Positions 8,318-16,183 of a stretch of 64,000 bases of DNA are shown in pieces (position 1 is the first letter of the stretch; each line of letters starts with the position of its first letter). The position numbers were made by a program, and so were the translations under genes. Under the pieces are notes generated by a model that was not told the origin of the DNA, made no database searches, and saw nothing but the letters and a program-made list of their open reading frames with translations. The stretch comes from Roseibium sp. MMSF_3412. Its GTDB lineage: Bacteria > Pseudomonadota > Alphaproteobacteria > Rhizobiales > Stappiaceae. The stretch spans positions 1 through 64,000 of the forward strand of contig NZ_JASHJI010000007.1 of assembly GCF_030733265.1 (NCBI RefSeq), given 5' to 3'.

Positions 8318-8971
8318 ATGACCAAAGACGAGATTTTTGAAACCCTGCGCATGCGGATCTGTCTCCTGGATTACGCGCCCGAAGCACGCCTGAACGAACG
8401 GGATCTGGCAGCGGAATTCGGCATCAGCAGGACGCCCATGCGGGCGGTGCTGCAGCGGCTCGAAAGGGACGGTCTCATCGAGAGCAGACACGGGCAGGGG
8501 ACATCTGTCACGAGCATCGATCTGAAGCGAATGCAGGACGTTTACCTTGTGCGCATGCGCCTGACGGACGCACTGGCAGACTCCGAACGGCTTCCGATCT
8601 CCGATGATCTGGAGAATGAGCTTGCCGATCTTATCGCTGCCTGTGATGCGGTCTGCGCAAGCCGCGACAAGCGCGAATTCGCGCGGATCAACATCCGGCT
8701 GAATACGATCATGCACGGACTGGTAAAAAACGACGTGCTGCGCGAGATCAACGAGAAGCTCTTCTTCGAGTCGGCAAGGTTCTGGTTTCTGCTTCTGGAC
8801 GAACTGGATTTCGAAGAACAGGTGACGGCGCTGAGCGATGAAATCTCGATGATCCGCCGTGCGATTGCGTTGCGGGACATAAGGCTCGCTGCCGAAATTC
8901 ACAAATCCCATCTCGCCCTCGTGCAGTCTTCCATAAGACAGCAAAGCGCGTATTCCGGCGAAATCTCATGA
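8318..8971 (+). CDS. GntR family transcriptional regulator
   Basis: A 217-aa regulator. Residues 1-70 form a winged helix of GntR type (FGISRTPMRAVLQRLERDGLI), and the rest is an all-helical effector domain of the FadR/FCD kind, with an acidic Arg/His pattern that often binds small carboxylates. It lies 95 bases downstream of the dehydrogenase and ends the locus. The GTATAC-type elements in the divergent promoter are plausible targets. It differs from EnuR, the MocR-type regulator of many ectoine loci, which is another hint that this locus is a variant. Confidence 0.85.
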   Translation: MTKDEIFETLRMRICLLDYAPEARLNERDLAAEFGISRTPMRAVLQRLERDGLIESRHGQGTSVTSIDLKRMQDVYLVRMRLTDALADSERLPISDDLENELADLIAACDAVCASRDKREFARINIRLNTIMHGLVKNDVLREINEKLFFESARFWFLLLDELDFEEQVTALSDEISMIRRAIALRDIRLAAEIHKSHLALVQSSIRQQSAYSGEIS

Positions 8972-9089
8972 GCGCGTTTCTTCTGACCGCATCGCTTGAC
9001 CGGGGTCAATGACGGGTGGCGGAGAAGCCGGCAAGTTTTTTCGAGAGTCAGGCAGCAAGCAACCGCCGACGCAAACCCGGGAGCAGAAC

Positions 9090-9614
9090 GTGACGCCGGA
9101 CATTGCAATCAAACACGCAACGGCCCGGGATCTGGAGAGTTTGCGGCAGCTTTATCTCGACGCCTTTCCCGACGAAGACCTGTACCCGCTTGTCACCGAC
9201 TTGCTTGGCGGCGCGGCGCCGGTTCTATCTCTCGTGGCAGCTTCCGGCGGCAAGCCTGTCGGACATGTCGTCTTTACGCATTGCTCGGTTGAACCGGGGT
9301 CCGTTACCGTCGCTCTCCTCGGGCCGCTTTGCGTGACGCCGGGACGCCAGAAAGGCGGCATCGGTTCCGCGCTGGTGCATGCCGGTCTCGATCACCTGAA
9401 AGCAACCATGGCGCAGGTGATGGTTCTTGGCGACCCGAACTATTATGGACGGTTCGGCTTCAGGCCCGACCATCTTGTGGAACCACCCTGTCCGATCCCG
9501 GGTGAGTGGAAAGACGCCTGGCAGTCGGTCCGGTCCGATGACGACACTGCCCCCGTGTCCGGACGGCTGGTCGTTCCCGGTGCCTGGAACAATCCGGCAC
9601 TCTGGTCGGATTGA
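9090..9614 (+). CDS. GNAT family N-acetyltransferase (YhbS-like)
   Basis: A GTG start at 9090 with GGGAG upstream gives 174 aa; the frame extends further upstream but without good initiation signals. The fold is of the YhbS/GNAT type: an LGPLCVTPGRQKGGIGSALV segment gives the acetyl-CoA pyrophosphate loop (R-x-x-G-G-I-G), followed by VLGDPNYYGRFGF, the usual C-terminal signature of this subfamily. It probably acetylates a small molecule or amine; no substrate can be named. It is transcribed alone, converging with the MarR-GNAT gene. Confidence 0.85.
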   Translation: MTPDIAIKHATARDLESLRQLYLDAFPDEDLYPLVTDLLGGAAPVLSLVAASGGKPVGHVVFTHCSVEPGSVTVALLGPLCVTPGRQKGGIGSALVHAGLDHLKATMAQVMVLGDPNYYGRFGFRPDHLVEPPCPIPGEWKDAWQSVRSDDDTAPVSGRLVVPGAWNNPALWSD

Positions 9615-9626
9615 GCTGCGTGCGCC

Positions 9627-10577
9627 TCAGCGTCTTTTGCGAATGAACATCTGCTCCGTCACCGACTTGCCCCATTGGTCGCCGACATATTCATCGGCAA
9701 GGGTGAAACCGTTCCGCTCGTAGAGCGTTCGGGCTGCATCAAGGCCCTTCAGCGTCCAAAGGTGGATTTCATCGAAGCCGTGTCCGTCGCAATGCTCGAG
9801 CGCTTTGAGCAACAGGGTTTTGCCGAGGCCGAGGCCGCGCAGCTTTTCCGACAGGATAAACCAGCGCAGATGGGCAACATTTCCGTCCAGATCTTCGCCG
9901 TCGATGCTGATCGATCCGATGACCTCGCCCTTGTCCAGGATGCTCCAGCTGTTGTTCAGCGGGTTGCCGACACGCTGCATGAATTCCGCCATCGCCTGCG
10001 AGACGACGCTTTCGAAGGTCGGTCCGTTGCCGATGATTGCGCCATGGGTTCTGGCATGCAGAGCGGCAATGTCGCCAATCATTCCGGTCTGATAGCCTTC
10101 CACGACCTCGAAGCGGTGCAAGGGTTTGTCTTCCGTACCCTCAGAGCCTGCCAGGGCATCCGCGTAGGCGGTCAGGGCGTCGGCGATCGACCGCGCGGAC
10201 CCGTTTCTGATGTTCGACAAGGCAGCGCGCGCCTGCCGGTCGCCGAACGTGTCGATCTCGGCGAAGGTTTTCCAGCCCGTGTTGGTCAGGCTCAATCCGA
10301 AGACGCGGCCATCCTGCTCGGAGCGCGTCTGGATGATATCACCGCGGATTTCCAGCGATTTCAGCAGTCTGCTGATTGTCGATTTTTCCAGCTTCAGCCG
10401 GGTGGCCAGGTCCTTTGCCGTTACACCGGGATGCAGACCGATTTCCATGATCGCGTGAACGCCCGAACCTGAAAGATCCGTGCCTGCGATGGTTCTGTCG
10501 AGAAACCCGAACTCCCTGACAAGCTGACGGGAGGCGGAGCGGATGTCCTGGACAAGCGAAGTGGAAATGTCGGTCAT
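9627..10577 (-). CDS. MarR family regulator fused to GNAT acetyltransferase
   Basis: A 316-aa two-domain protein. Residues about 20-125 form a MarR winged helix (VTAKDLATRLKLEKSTISRLLKSLE, then a wing with RSEQDGRVFGLSLT). Residues about 160-316 form a GNAT acetyltransferase with the acetyl-CoA loop EKLRGLGLGKTLL and the tail RTLYERNGF. Such fusions are known, but few have defined substrates. The ATG at 10577 is preferred over a TTG at 10607 because the TTG start codon lies inside the operator palindrome. That palindrome, 12 bases upstream of the ATG, points to autoregulation, perhaps relieved by the acetyltransferase ligand (inference). Confidence 0.85.
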   Translation of the reverse strand: MTDISTSLVQDIRSASRQLVREFGFLDRTIAGTDLSGSGVHAIMEIGLHPGVTAKDLATRLKLEKSTISRLLKSLEIRGDIIQTRSEQDGRVFGLSLTNTGWKTFAEIDTFGDRQARAALSNIRNGSARSIADALTAYADALAGSEGTEDKPLHRFEVVEGYQTGMIGDIAALHARTHGAIIGNGPTFESVVSQAMAEFMQRVGNPLNNSWSILDKGEVIGSISIDGEDLDGNVAHLRWFILSEKLRGLGLGKTLLLKALEHCDGHGFDEIHLWTLKGLDAARTLYERNGFTLADEYVGDQWGKSVTEQMFIRKRR

Positions 10578-10588
10578 GTGATCCCTGA

Positions 10589-10613
10589 ATATAGTTGTAT
10601 AGTGCAACTATAT
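10589..10613. promoter_or_regulatory. Inverted repeat, putative MarR operator
   Basis: ATATAGTTG, seven bases, CAACTATAT: a perfect dyad with 9-base arms ending 11 bases upstream of the MarR-GNAT start. Arm size and AT-rich half-sites suit a MarR dimer. It overlaps the region where the gene's promoter and leader must lie. Confidence 0.65.
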
Positions 10614-10690
10614 GATTGCCGCTTGCCGATGGCAAGTGGCCATTGTCAAATCTGAAGGCCGTGATCCACACTCTGCAACGCGCGCGCCGG

Positions 10691-11599
10691 TTACCCGGCA
10701 TCCGGCAGGTTTTTGAAGCTGCCGACATAGTCTCTGTGGAAGGCGCCGTATCCATCCGACGTTACGCCGAGATGTTCCCTGGTGAGCCGGTGCAGATCGG
10801 GGAGCTTGTGGAACGGAACCGTGGGATAGCTGTGATGCTCCGCGTGGTAAGGCATGTTCCAGGCCAGTCTGCGCACGACGCGGTTTGTATAGGTGGTACG
10901 GCTGTTTTCCAGCATGTTGGCAACAAAGGGACAGCGGCCGTGTTCGGCGAGAAGATAAAGCCTCAGAAACGGCTGCCCGAGCAGGCAGGGGAGAGCCCAT
11001 GCGAAAAGGAGAAGGCTTGAAGCTGTCACAAGCGAAACACCGGCAAGGACGGCATAAAGCATAAGCGACACGACTGCTTCAAGCCGGACTTTGCGCCTGC
11101 CGCCCGCAGGTACAAACGCATCGTCGCATCGGCCCGATGCGTTCTTGAACAGTGTCTTCAGTTCGCTCCACCATGTCGGCAGGCCGCTGATATGCACGAT
11201 GTATTGCCAAAGGGATTTGGGTTTTTCTCCGGCGAGTTCCGGATCGTTCTGCGGGTCCTGCGTGTGCCGGTGATGGGCAAAGTGGAAATACCGGAACCAG
11301 TCCGCCGGCACCAGGATGAGGAAACCGCAAATCCGTGCGACGAGATCGTTGATCCACGGCGACCGGAAGGCCGTCCTGTGGATTGTCTCGTGAAGCGTTG
11401 TGAACAGGAACATGATCAGGATGCCTTGCGGCACCATCAGCACCGGCCAGCCGGGGACTTCCAGCGCGATTGCGGTCCCCAGAAAGGCAATCGACCCGAA
11501 ATGAACCGCGAGCGCCGCAAGGCCCTTCCTGTCCGACGTTGCGGTCAGTTCGGCTCTTTGCGCTGCCGTCAGCCCGGCAAGAAACGATCGATGATCCAT
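10691..11599 (-). CDS. Membrane fatty acid desaturase family protein
   Basis: A 302-aa membrane di-iron enzyme. The three His boxes are present: HETIH (about 70), HFAHHRHTQ (about 106-114) and HAEHHSYP (about 254-261). Hydrophobic segments lie at about 30-65, 85-105 and 175-215. This is the FA_desaturase fold, which includes acyl-lipid desaturases and carotene hydroxylase/ketolase relatives. The spacing HxxxH / HxxHH / HxxHH fits acyl desaturases, but the substrate cannot be read. It is a single gene upstream of MarR-GNAT in the same direction, with 113 bases between them. Confidence 0.85.
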   Translation of the reverse strand: MDHRSFLAGLTAAQRAELTATSDRKGLAALAVHFGSIAFLGTAIALEVPGWPVLMVPQGILIMFLFTTLHETIHRTAFRSPWINDLVARICGFLILVPADWFRYFHFAHHRHTQDPQNDPELAGEKPKSLWQYIVHISGLPTWWSELKTLFKNASGRCDDAFVPAGGRRKVRLEAVVSLMLYAVLAGVSLVTASSLLLFAWALPCLLGQPFLRLYLLAEHGRCPFVANMLENSRTTYTNRVVRRLAWNMPYHAEHHSYPTVPFHKLPDLHRLTREHLGVTSDGYGAFHRDYVGSFKNLPDAG

Positions 11600-11841
11600 C
11601 TGGCTTTCTTATCACAGGTAAAGACGCGCAGGGAGCATGAGAACGGGTCACTTCCATCTCTCGGTAGCGTCAAGGGTGTTGAGGCATCTAGAGAGATGCG
11701 CCCGCATTCGCTGCTCTCACCCTGAAGCGCCATCCCCGGCTTGATCGGGGGTCCAATCCACTTTTCGGCAAAATGCGTGGTCCGGATCGGGTGCGGCGGC
11801 CCGGTTTTCGGTCAAACGACCGAAGCTCTGGAAACGAATGG

Positions 11842-11873
11842 ATCCCGGATCTCCGCTGCGCTGCGTCCGGGAT
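11842..11873. repeat. Palindromic intergenic repeat (CCCGGA/TCCGGG hairpin)
   Basis: ATCCCGGA and TCCGGGAT form an 8-base stem around a GC-rich loop, followed by GACGG. Similar 'GGATCCCGGAT...TCCGGGATGACG' palindromes recur between genes in many alphaproteobacteria. The present copy number cannot be judged from one window. A related CCCCGG...CGGGG palindrome lies about 100 bases to the left, near 11733. Confidence 0.6.
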
Positions 11874-11937
11874 GACGGAAGGAGAGATCAACGAAAACCG
11901 TGTTCTTGCGCAAGCATTCGAGAAGAGCCGCGGTCGA

Positions 11938-12059
11938 TCCTTCGAGACGGACCTTCCGGTCCTCCTCAGGATGAGGCGTTTCACACCCAAACGCAGCTGA
12001 GAAGCTGCAAAATTGAACGGCCTCATCCTGAGGAAGCGCGGCAGCGCTGTCTCGAAGGA
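11938..12059. repeat. Pair of inverted 39-bp repeats (TCCTTCGAGAC...CCTCAGGATGAGG)
   Basis: The left copy (11938-11976) begins TCCTTCGAGAC and ends CCTCAGGATGAGG. The right copy (12021-12059) begins CCTCATCCTGAGG and ends GTCTCGAAGGA, so they are inverted copies, separated by 44 bases. Their outer and inner arms match closely while the middles differ. This is the style of dispersed palindromic elements known in Rhizobiales. Together they could fold into a large cruciform. Confidence 0.7.
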
Positions 12060-12153
12060 TGGGCAAGGCGCTAGGAGCGTGCGGCTCCAATGCCAATGCC
12101 TGGCCATGGTCGACCTCGAAAAACCGCGGTGTTGACCGCTTGGCTCCAGCAAC

Positions 12154-12184
12154 AAAAAAAGGCCGCGCGGTGCGCGGCCTTTTC
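12154..12184 (-). terminator. Rho-independent terminator of the RND operon
   Basis: GGCCGCGC, GGT, GCGCGGCC (12161-12179) is a perfect 8-base stem. On the minus strand it is followed by a run of seven T, 30 bases past the permease stop. A T-run on the other side makes it potentially bidirectional. Confidence 0.85.
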
Positions 12185-12208
12185 ATCATGTTGTTGCCGT
12201 TTCCCGGA

Positions 12209-15200
12209 TCACTCCGCCGCGAGCGGTTGCTCGTCCTGCGGCGGTACCTTGGGAGGGGCCGGTTTGGGCATGGAAACCACCTTGGCGGCCGGGCGTTCCT
12301 TCTCCAGATCGGGGTCGGTCCACTCGACATCCTGGTCAGCATCCGTTTCCGGCTCAACTTCGGCTTCCGCCGTCCTTGCTGCTGCTCTTTCACGGCGCGT
12401 CGTCACAAGACCTGCCATCCAGTTCCAGCTCGCATTGTAGCTGCGCACCCAGGTGTTGGGCAGCGCGATCATGACCGGGATCATGACAAGCGTCAGGATG
12501 GTCGAGAAGGCAAGACCCGAGATCACCGCTGTCGACAGCTGGATCCACCAGATTGCCGTGATGCCGCCGACCGCGATCGTCTGGGAGAAGAAGTCCAGAT
12601 TGACGGCGGTTGCCATCGGCACCAGACCGACGATCGTCGTTACCGTCGTCAGCAGGATCGGACGGATACGCTGACCGGACGTTTTCAGGATCGCATCGAG
12701 CGGATCGAAGCCGTCATGCCGGAAGCGGTTGTAGGTATCGATCAGAACGATGGCGTTGTTCACCACGATCCCCGCAAGCGCCACGACACCGGTTCCGGTC
12801 ATGATGATCGAGAACTTCTGGCCCGTCAGCATCATGCCCAGCAACACGCCCATGACCGACATAACCACCGTGGAGAGGGTCAGGAAGGTCTGGTAGAACG
12901 AGTTGAACTGGGTCAGCAGGATCAGGAACATCAGGAACAGCGATGCCATCATGGCCCGCATCAGGAATTCACCCGACTCCTTCTGGTCCTCGTCCGCGCC
13001 TCGGAACTGCAGGTAGACATTGTCCGGGAAGGTCTGGGTGTCCAGCCACGTGCTGAGTTCCTGCACCTTCGCGTCGACCGTCAACGGCTTGCCGTCCGCA
13101 TCGACCGCCGTCTTGTCGACGGTTGCCTTCAGCATCATCGAGTAGAGGCCGTCGCGGCGGGTGATCGAAGACACTTTCGGCTCCGGAGACCGGTCGATGA
13201 AGTTCGCGATCGGAACGAGACCGAGCGGCGTCTGCAGACGCAACTGGTCGAACCGGTCGAGTGTCCGCTCGTCGGCTGGGAGCCGAACCCGGATGTCGAC
13301 CTCGTCCTCGGAATCCGTCGGACGGTAGTTGCCGATCAGAACACCATTGGTGACCAACTGGACCATGTTGCCGACCGAGCCGATACCTGCCTGGTAGCGT
13401 CCGGCCTGTTCGCGGTCGATGTCGATCTGCCACTCGATACCGGGCAGGGGACGATCGTCCTCCTGGTCGATCAGGTGATCCATCGTGTCCAGGTGTGTCC
13501 GGATACGGGCAACCTGTTCCACCATGGTGTCGTAGTCGGTGGACGTGACTTCAAGCTGGATGTCCTTGCCTGTCGGAGGACCGCCCTCAATCTTGCGCGT
13601 CTCAACCCGGATACCAGGGATATCCGCAGACCTGTCCCGGATCTCGGCAAAGATCTCCGAGGCATTCCGGCGACAGCAGTATTTTGCAAGCTCCAGTGTC
13701 ATCTCGCCGATCAGATCGCCTGGTTTGTCCTGTACACCGCCGATGAAATCGGGTCCGCTACCGCCACCAGGTGGGTAGGCGGAGGTGATGACGTTCTGAA
13801 TGCCGGCCGTCTGAAGGACTTCCGCTTCGACCTGCTTGACGATCTCAAGCGATTCCGCCGCCGACATGTTGCCGCGCGCCGACACCATGACGACCGCCTG
13901 GTCGGGCTCCTCGTCAACGAAGAACTCGACACCGGTCGGGTTCGACGCGAAGGAGGTGAAGATCAGGGCACAGGTTCCCAGAACCGCAACCAGCGTCAGG
14001 ACGTTGCCGAGCGGGTTGCCCGCCAGCAGCTTCAGATGACGGACGTAAAGGCCGGTGAAACCCTTGACCGTGCTCGTGTCAAACCTCAGTTCCTCAGGCT
14101 TGTCGCTTTCCCCGGTTCCGTTTCTTGTGCCGAAACCAAGCCATTTGCGCAGGCCGTCGAACATCCACTCCACCAGATGAACCAGCGGTGAAATCGCCTT
14201 GTAGGCTGCCCAGATGGCCAGGATCGCAAGCCCGAAGACGACCAGGAAGAAACCAGTGTCAAGTGCGATCGGGTGCGTAAACACCGTGAACGGATGTCCG
14301 AGGCTTGCAATCGAGCCGAACACGGAACTGATCGTGTCGGTGACAAACGGCGGTCGCGTAATCGCCAGGAAATAGGCGAAATAGGCCGCGAAACCGACCG
14401 CGAGTATTTCGAACGCAAGCGAGACAAAGGTTACCGAGCGGTATTGCTTCGCCGGTTTCTGGCTCTCCTTCTCCACACGCATCGCAGTGCGCTCACGGCG
14501 CCAGCGAACGAACGGGCGCAGAACAAGATACGCGGCAATCAGGGTGAGAAGGCCGAGCAGACCGGCAACAGGTGCCGCCATTGGTGACGCAGCCAGTGCC
14601 TCGGCAAAGCCGGGTGCTCCGGGTACAGCGCCAAAGGAGCCTAGCGTAATGACGACGGCAATTGCGCTGAACACGACCGCAAGAACAAACGCGGCCTTGC
14701 GCTCGATCCAGTGCGTCACCATCGCGAAGATGCCGCCCGTCACGGGCAGGAACACCATCGCGGTCAGGAGCGCTGCCATCAGGACGATGATCACCATGAT
14801 CGGCAGGTAGCTCATGAACTCGCCGGCAACACCCGGCCACAGGAGCATCGGCAGGAAGGCAACAAGCGTGGTTGCGGTCGAAGATACGATCGGCCAGAAC
14901 ATCAGGCGCGCCGCGCGGATGTAGGCTTCACGGTCTTCCATGCCTTCGCTTACCTTGCGGTCGGCATATTCGACCATCACGATCGCGCCGTCGACGAGCA
15001 TCCCGACCGTCAGCACGAGGCCGAACATAACCATGATGTTGACGGTGTAACCGAGCCCGGACAGGATCAGGAAGCCGACCATGAACGAGGTCGGGATCGC
15101 GAGACCGACAAGCAGGGCAGAGCGCAGGCCAAGGGCCGCGAGAACCAGGATCATCACGAGAAAGATCGCCGTCAGGATCGAGGACTGCAGCGAGCCGAGC

Positions 15201-16183
15201 ACCTCGAAGATATTCGACGACATGTCGATCATGTAGTCGACCTGGATCGTCTCAGGCCAGTCTTTCGTCGCTTCATCGACAACCGCACGGATGGCGAGGT
15301 TGTTTTCGATGATATTGGTGCCGATTCGCTTGGTGACGTTCAGCGCGATGGCCGGGCTTCCGTTCACGCGCGTATAGGAATCTGCATCCTTGAAGGTGCG
15401 GCGGATCTCGGCGACGTCGCTCAGAGTGACGACGCCTTCACCGGCCTGCTTGATCGGCAGCGAATAGACATCGAGCGCGTTCTCCACCAGGCCCGGAACC
15501 TTGACGTTGAACCGCCCCTGACCGCCATCGATGTAACCGGCGGGAACAAGCTGGTTGTTGTTCGACAGCGAGGTCAGCAGTTCCTGCTGGGTGATCGCGT
15601 AGGATTCCAGTTTTTCCGAATCGATCAGCACTTCGAGCTGTTCTTCCCGGTGACCCGTGAGGTCGGCCGAGCGCACGGTGTCGATCGCCTCGACCTGGTC
15701 TTTCAGGCGGCGCGCATGCTGGTACAGCGTGCGTTCCGGTACGCTGCCGGAGAGCGCAATCGTGATTGTCGGGACCAGCGCGAAGTTTGTTTCCGAAATG
15801 GTCGGTTCTTCGGCATCGGCGGGCAATTCGCCCTTGGCTGCATCCACCTTGTCGCGGACATCGGCGAGCGCCTCGTCCTTGTCGAAGGAGATGTCGAATT
15901 CCAGAACGATCCCGGCATGGCTTTCCGAAGCGATTGCCGTGATTTCCTTCAAGCCGTCGAGGCCACGCAGTTCCGTTTCCATCGGCCGGACCAGAAGCCT
16001 TTCGGCATCTTCGGGTGAAATTCCCTGCTGGACGATGGAGACGTAGAAGACCGGAACGTCGATGTCGGGACTGTCTTCCTTCGGAATGCTGATATAGCTG
16101 AACACCCCGGCGACCAGGAGCGCCAGCATCAGCACGAAGACCGTCTTGGGGCGTCTCAGGACGCCTTCAAGCATGTTTATCAT
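12209..16183 (-). CDS. RND efflux transporter permease, enlarged (1324 aa)
   Basis: An inner-membrane proton-driven pump of the AcrB/MdtB type. The usual parts are present: an N-terminal helix, a first periplasmic porter domain, helices 2-6 with the relay Asp in GMLVDGAIVMVEYADR (the usual 'D-D' is D-G here), a second porter domain, then helices 8-12 ending near VMIPVMIALPNTW. It is about 280 residues longer than typical pumps. Roughly residues 495-665 add four hydrophobic segments between helices 6 and 7, and a charged Pro/Glu-rich tail of about 60 residues follows helix 12. Its ATG overlaps the adaptor stop by four bases, and a PadR gene precedes the pair. Substrate unknown. Confidence 0.93.
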   Translation of the reverse strand: MINMLEGVLRRPKTVFVLMLALLVAGVFSYISIPKEDSPDIDVPVFYVSIVQQGISPEDAERLLVRPMETELRGLDGLKEITAIASESHAGIVLEFDISFDKDEALADVRDKVDAAKGELPADAEEPTISETNFALVPTITIALSGSVPERTLYQHARRLKDQVEAIDTVRSADLTGHREEQLEVLIDSEKLESYAITQQELLTSLSNNNQLVPAGYIDGGQGRFNVKVPGLVENALDVYSLPIKQAGEGVVTLSDVAEIRRTFKDADSYTRVNGSPAIALNVTKRIGTNIIENNLAIRAVVDEATKDWPETIQVDYMIDMSSNIFEVLGSLQSSILTAIFLVMILVLAALGLRSALLVGLAIPTSFMVGFLILSGLGYTVNIMVMFGLVLTVGMLVDGAIVMVEYADRKVSEGMEDREAYIRAARLMFWPIVSSTATTLVAFLPMLLWPGVAGEFMSYLPIMVIIVLMAALLTAMVFLPVTGGIFAMVTHWIERKAAFVLAVVFSAIAVVITLGSFGAVPGAPGFAEALAASPMAAPVAGLLGLLTLIAAYLVLRPFVRWRRERTAMRVEKESQKPAKQYRSVTFVSLAFEILAVGFAAYFAYFLAITRPPFVTDTISSVFGSIASLGHPFTVFTHPIALDTGFFLVVFGLAILAIWAAYKAISPLVHLVEWMFDGLRKWLGFGTRNGTGESDKPEELRFDTSTVKGFTGLYVRHLKLLAGNPLGNVLTLVAVLGTCALIFTSFASNPTGVEFFVDEEPDQAVVMVSARGNMSAAESLEIVKQVEAEVLQTAGIQNVITSAYPPGGGSGPDFIGGVQDKPGDLIGEMTLELAKYCCRRNASEIFAEIRDRSADIPGIRVETRKIEGGPPTGKDIQLEVTSTDYDTMVEQVARIRTHLDTMDHLIDQEDDRPLPGIEWQIDIDREQAGRYQAGIGSVGNMVQLVTNGVLIGNYRPTDSEDEVDIRVRLPADERTLDRFDQLRLQTPLGLVPIANFIDRSPEPKVSSITRRDGLYSMMLKATVDKTAVDADGKPLTVDAKVQELSTWLDTQTFPDNVYLQFRGADEDQKESGEFLMRAMMASLFLMFLILLTQFNSFYQTFLTLSTVVMSVMGVLLGMMLTGQKFSIIMTGTGVVALAGIVVNNAIVLIDTYNRFRHDGFDPLDAILKTSGQRIRPILLTTVTTIVGLVPMATAVNLDFFSQTIAVGGITAIWWIQLSTAVISGLAFSTILTLVMIPVMIALPNTWVRSYNASWNWMAGLVTTRRERAAARTAEAEVEPETDADQDVEWTDPDLEKERPAAKVVSMPKPAPPKVPPQDEQPLAAE

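Larger units (their letters stand above)
11600..12208. other. Gene-free intergenic region holding a repeat island
   Basis: This 609-base gap lies between the desaturase start and the RND permease stop. No convincing gene is present; open frames on both strands are short and follow palindromes. It contains at least three different palindromic intergenic repeats and a terminator, each listed separately. Confidence 0.75.

Noticed and set aside
12059-14191. A 710-aa open frame antisense to the RND permease
   Set aside because: It lies fully opposite a gene with clear RND motifs; its translation is Arg/His/Asp-rich low-quality sequence typical of a G+C-rich antisense frame.
14711-16018. A 435-aa open frame antisense to the RND permease
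   Set aside because: Same reason: His/Asp/Arg-rich shadow of a membrane-protein gene.
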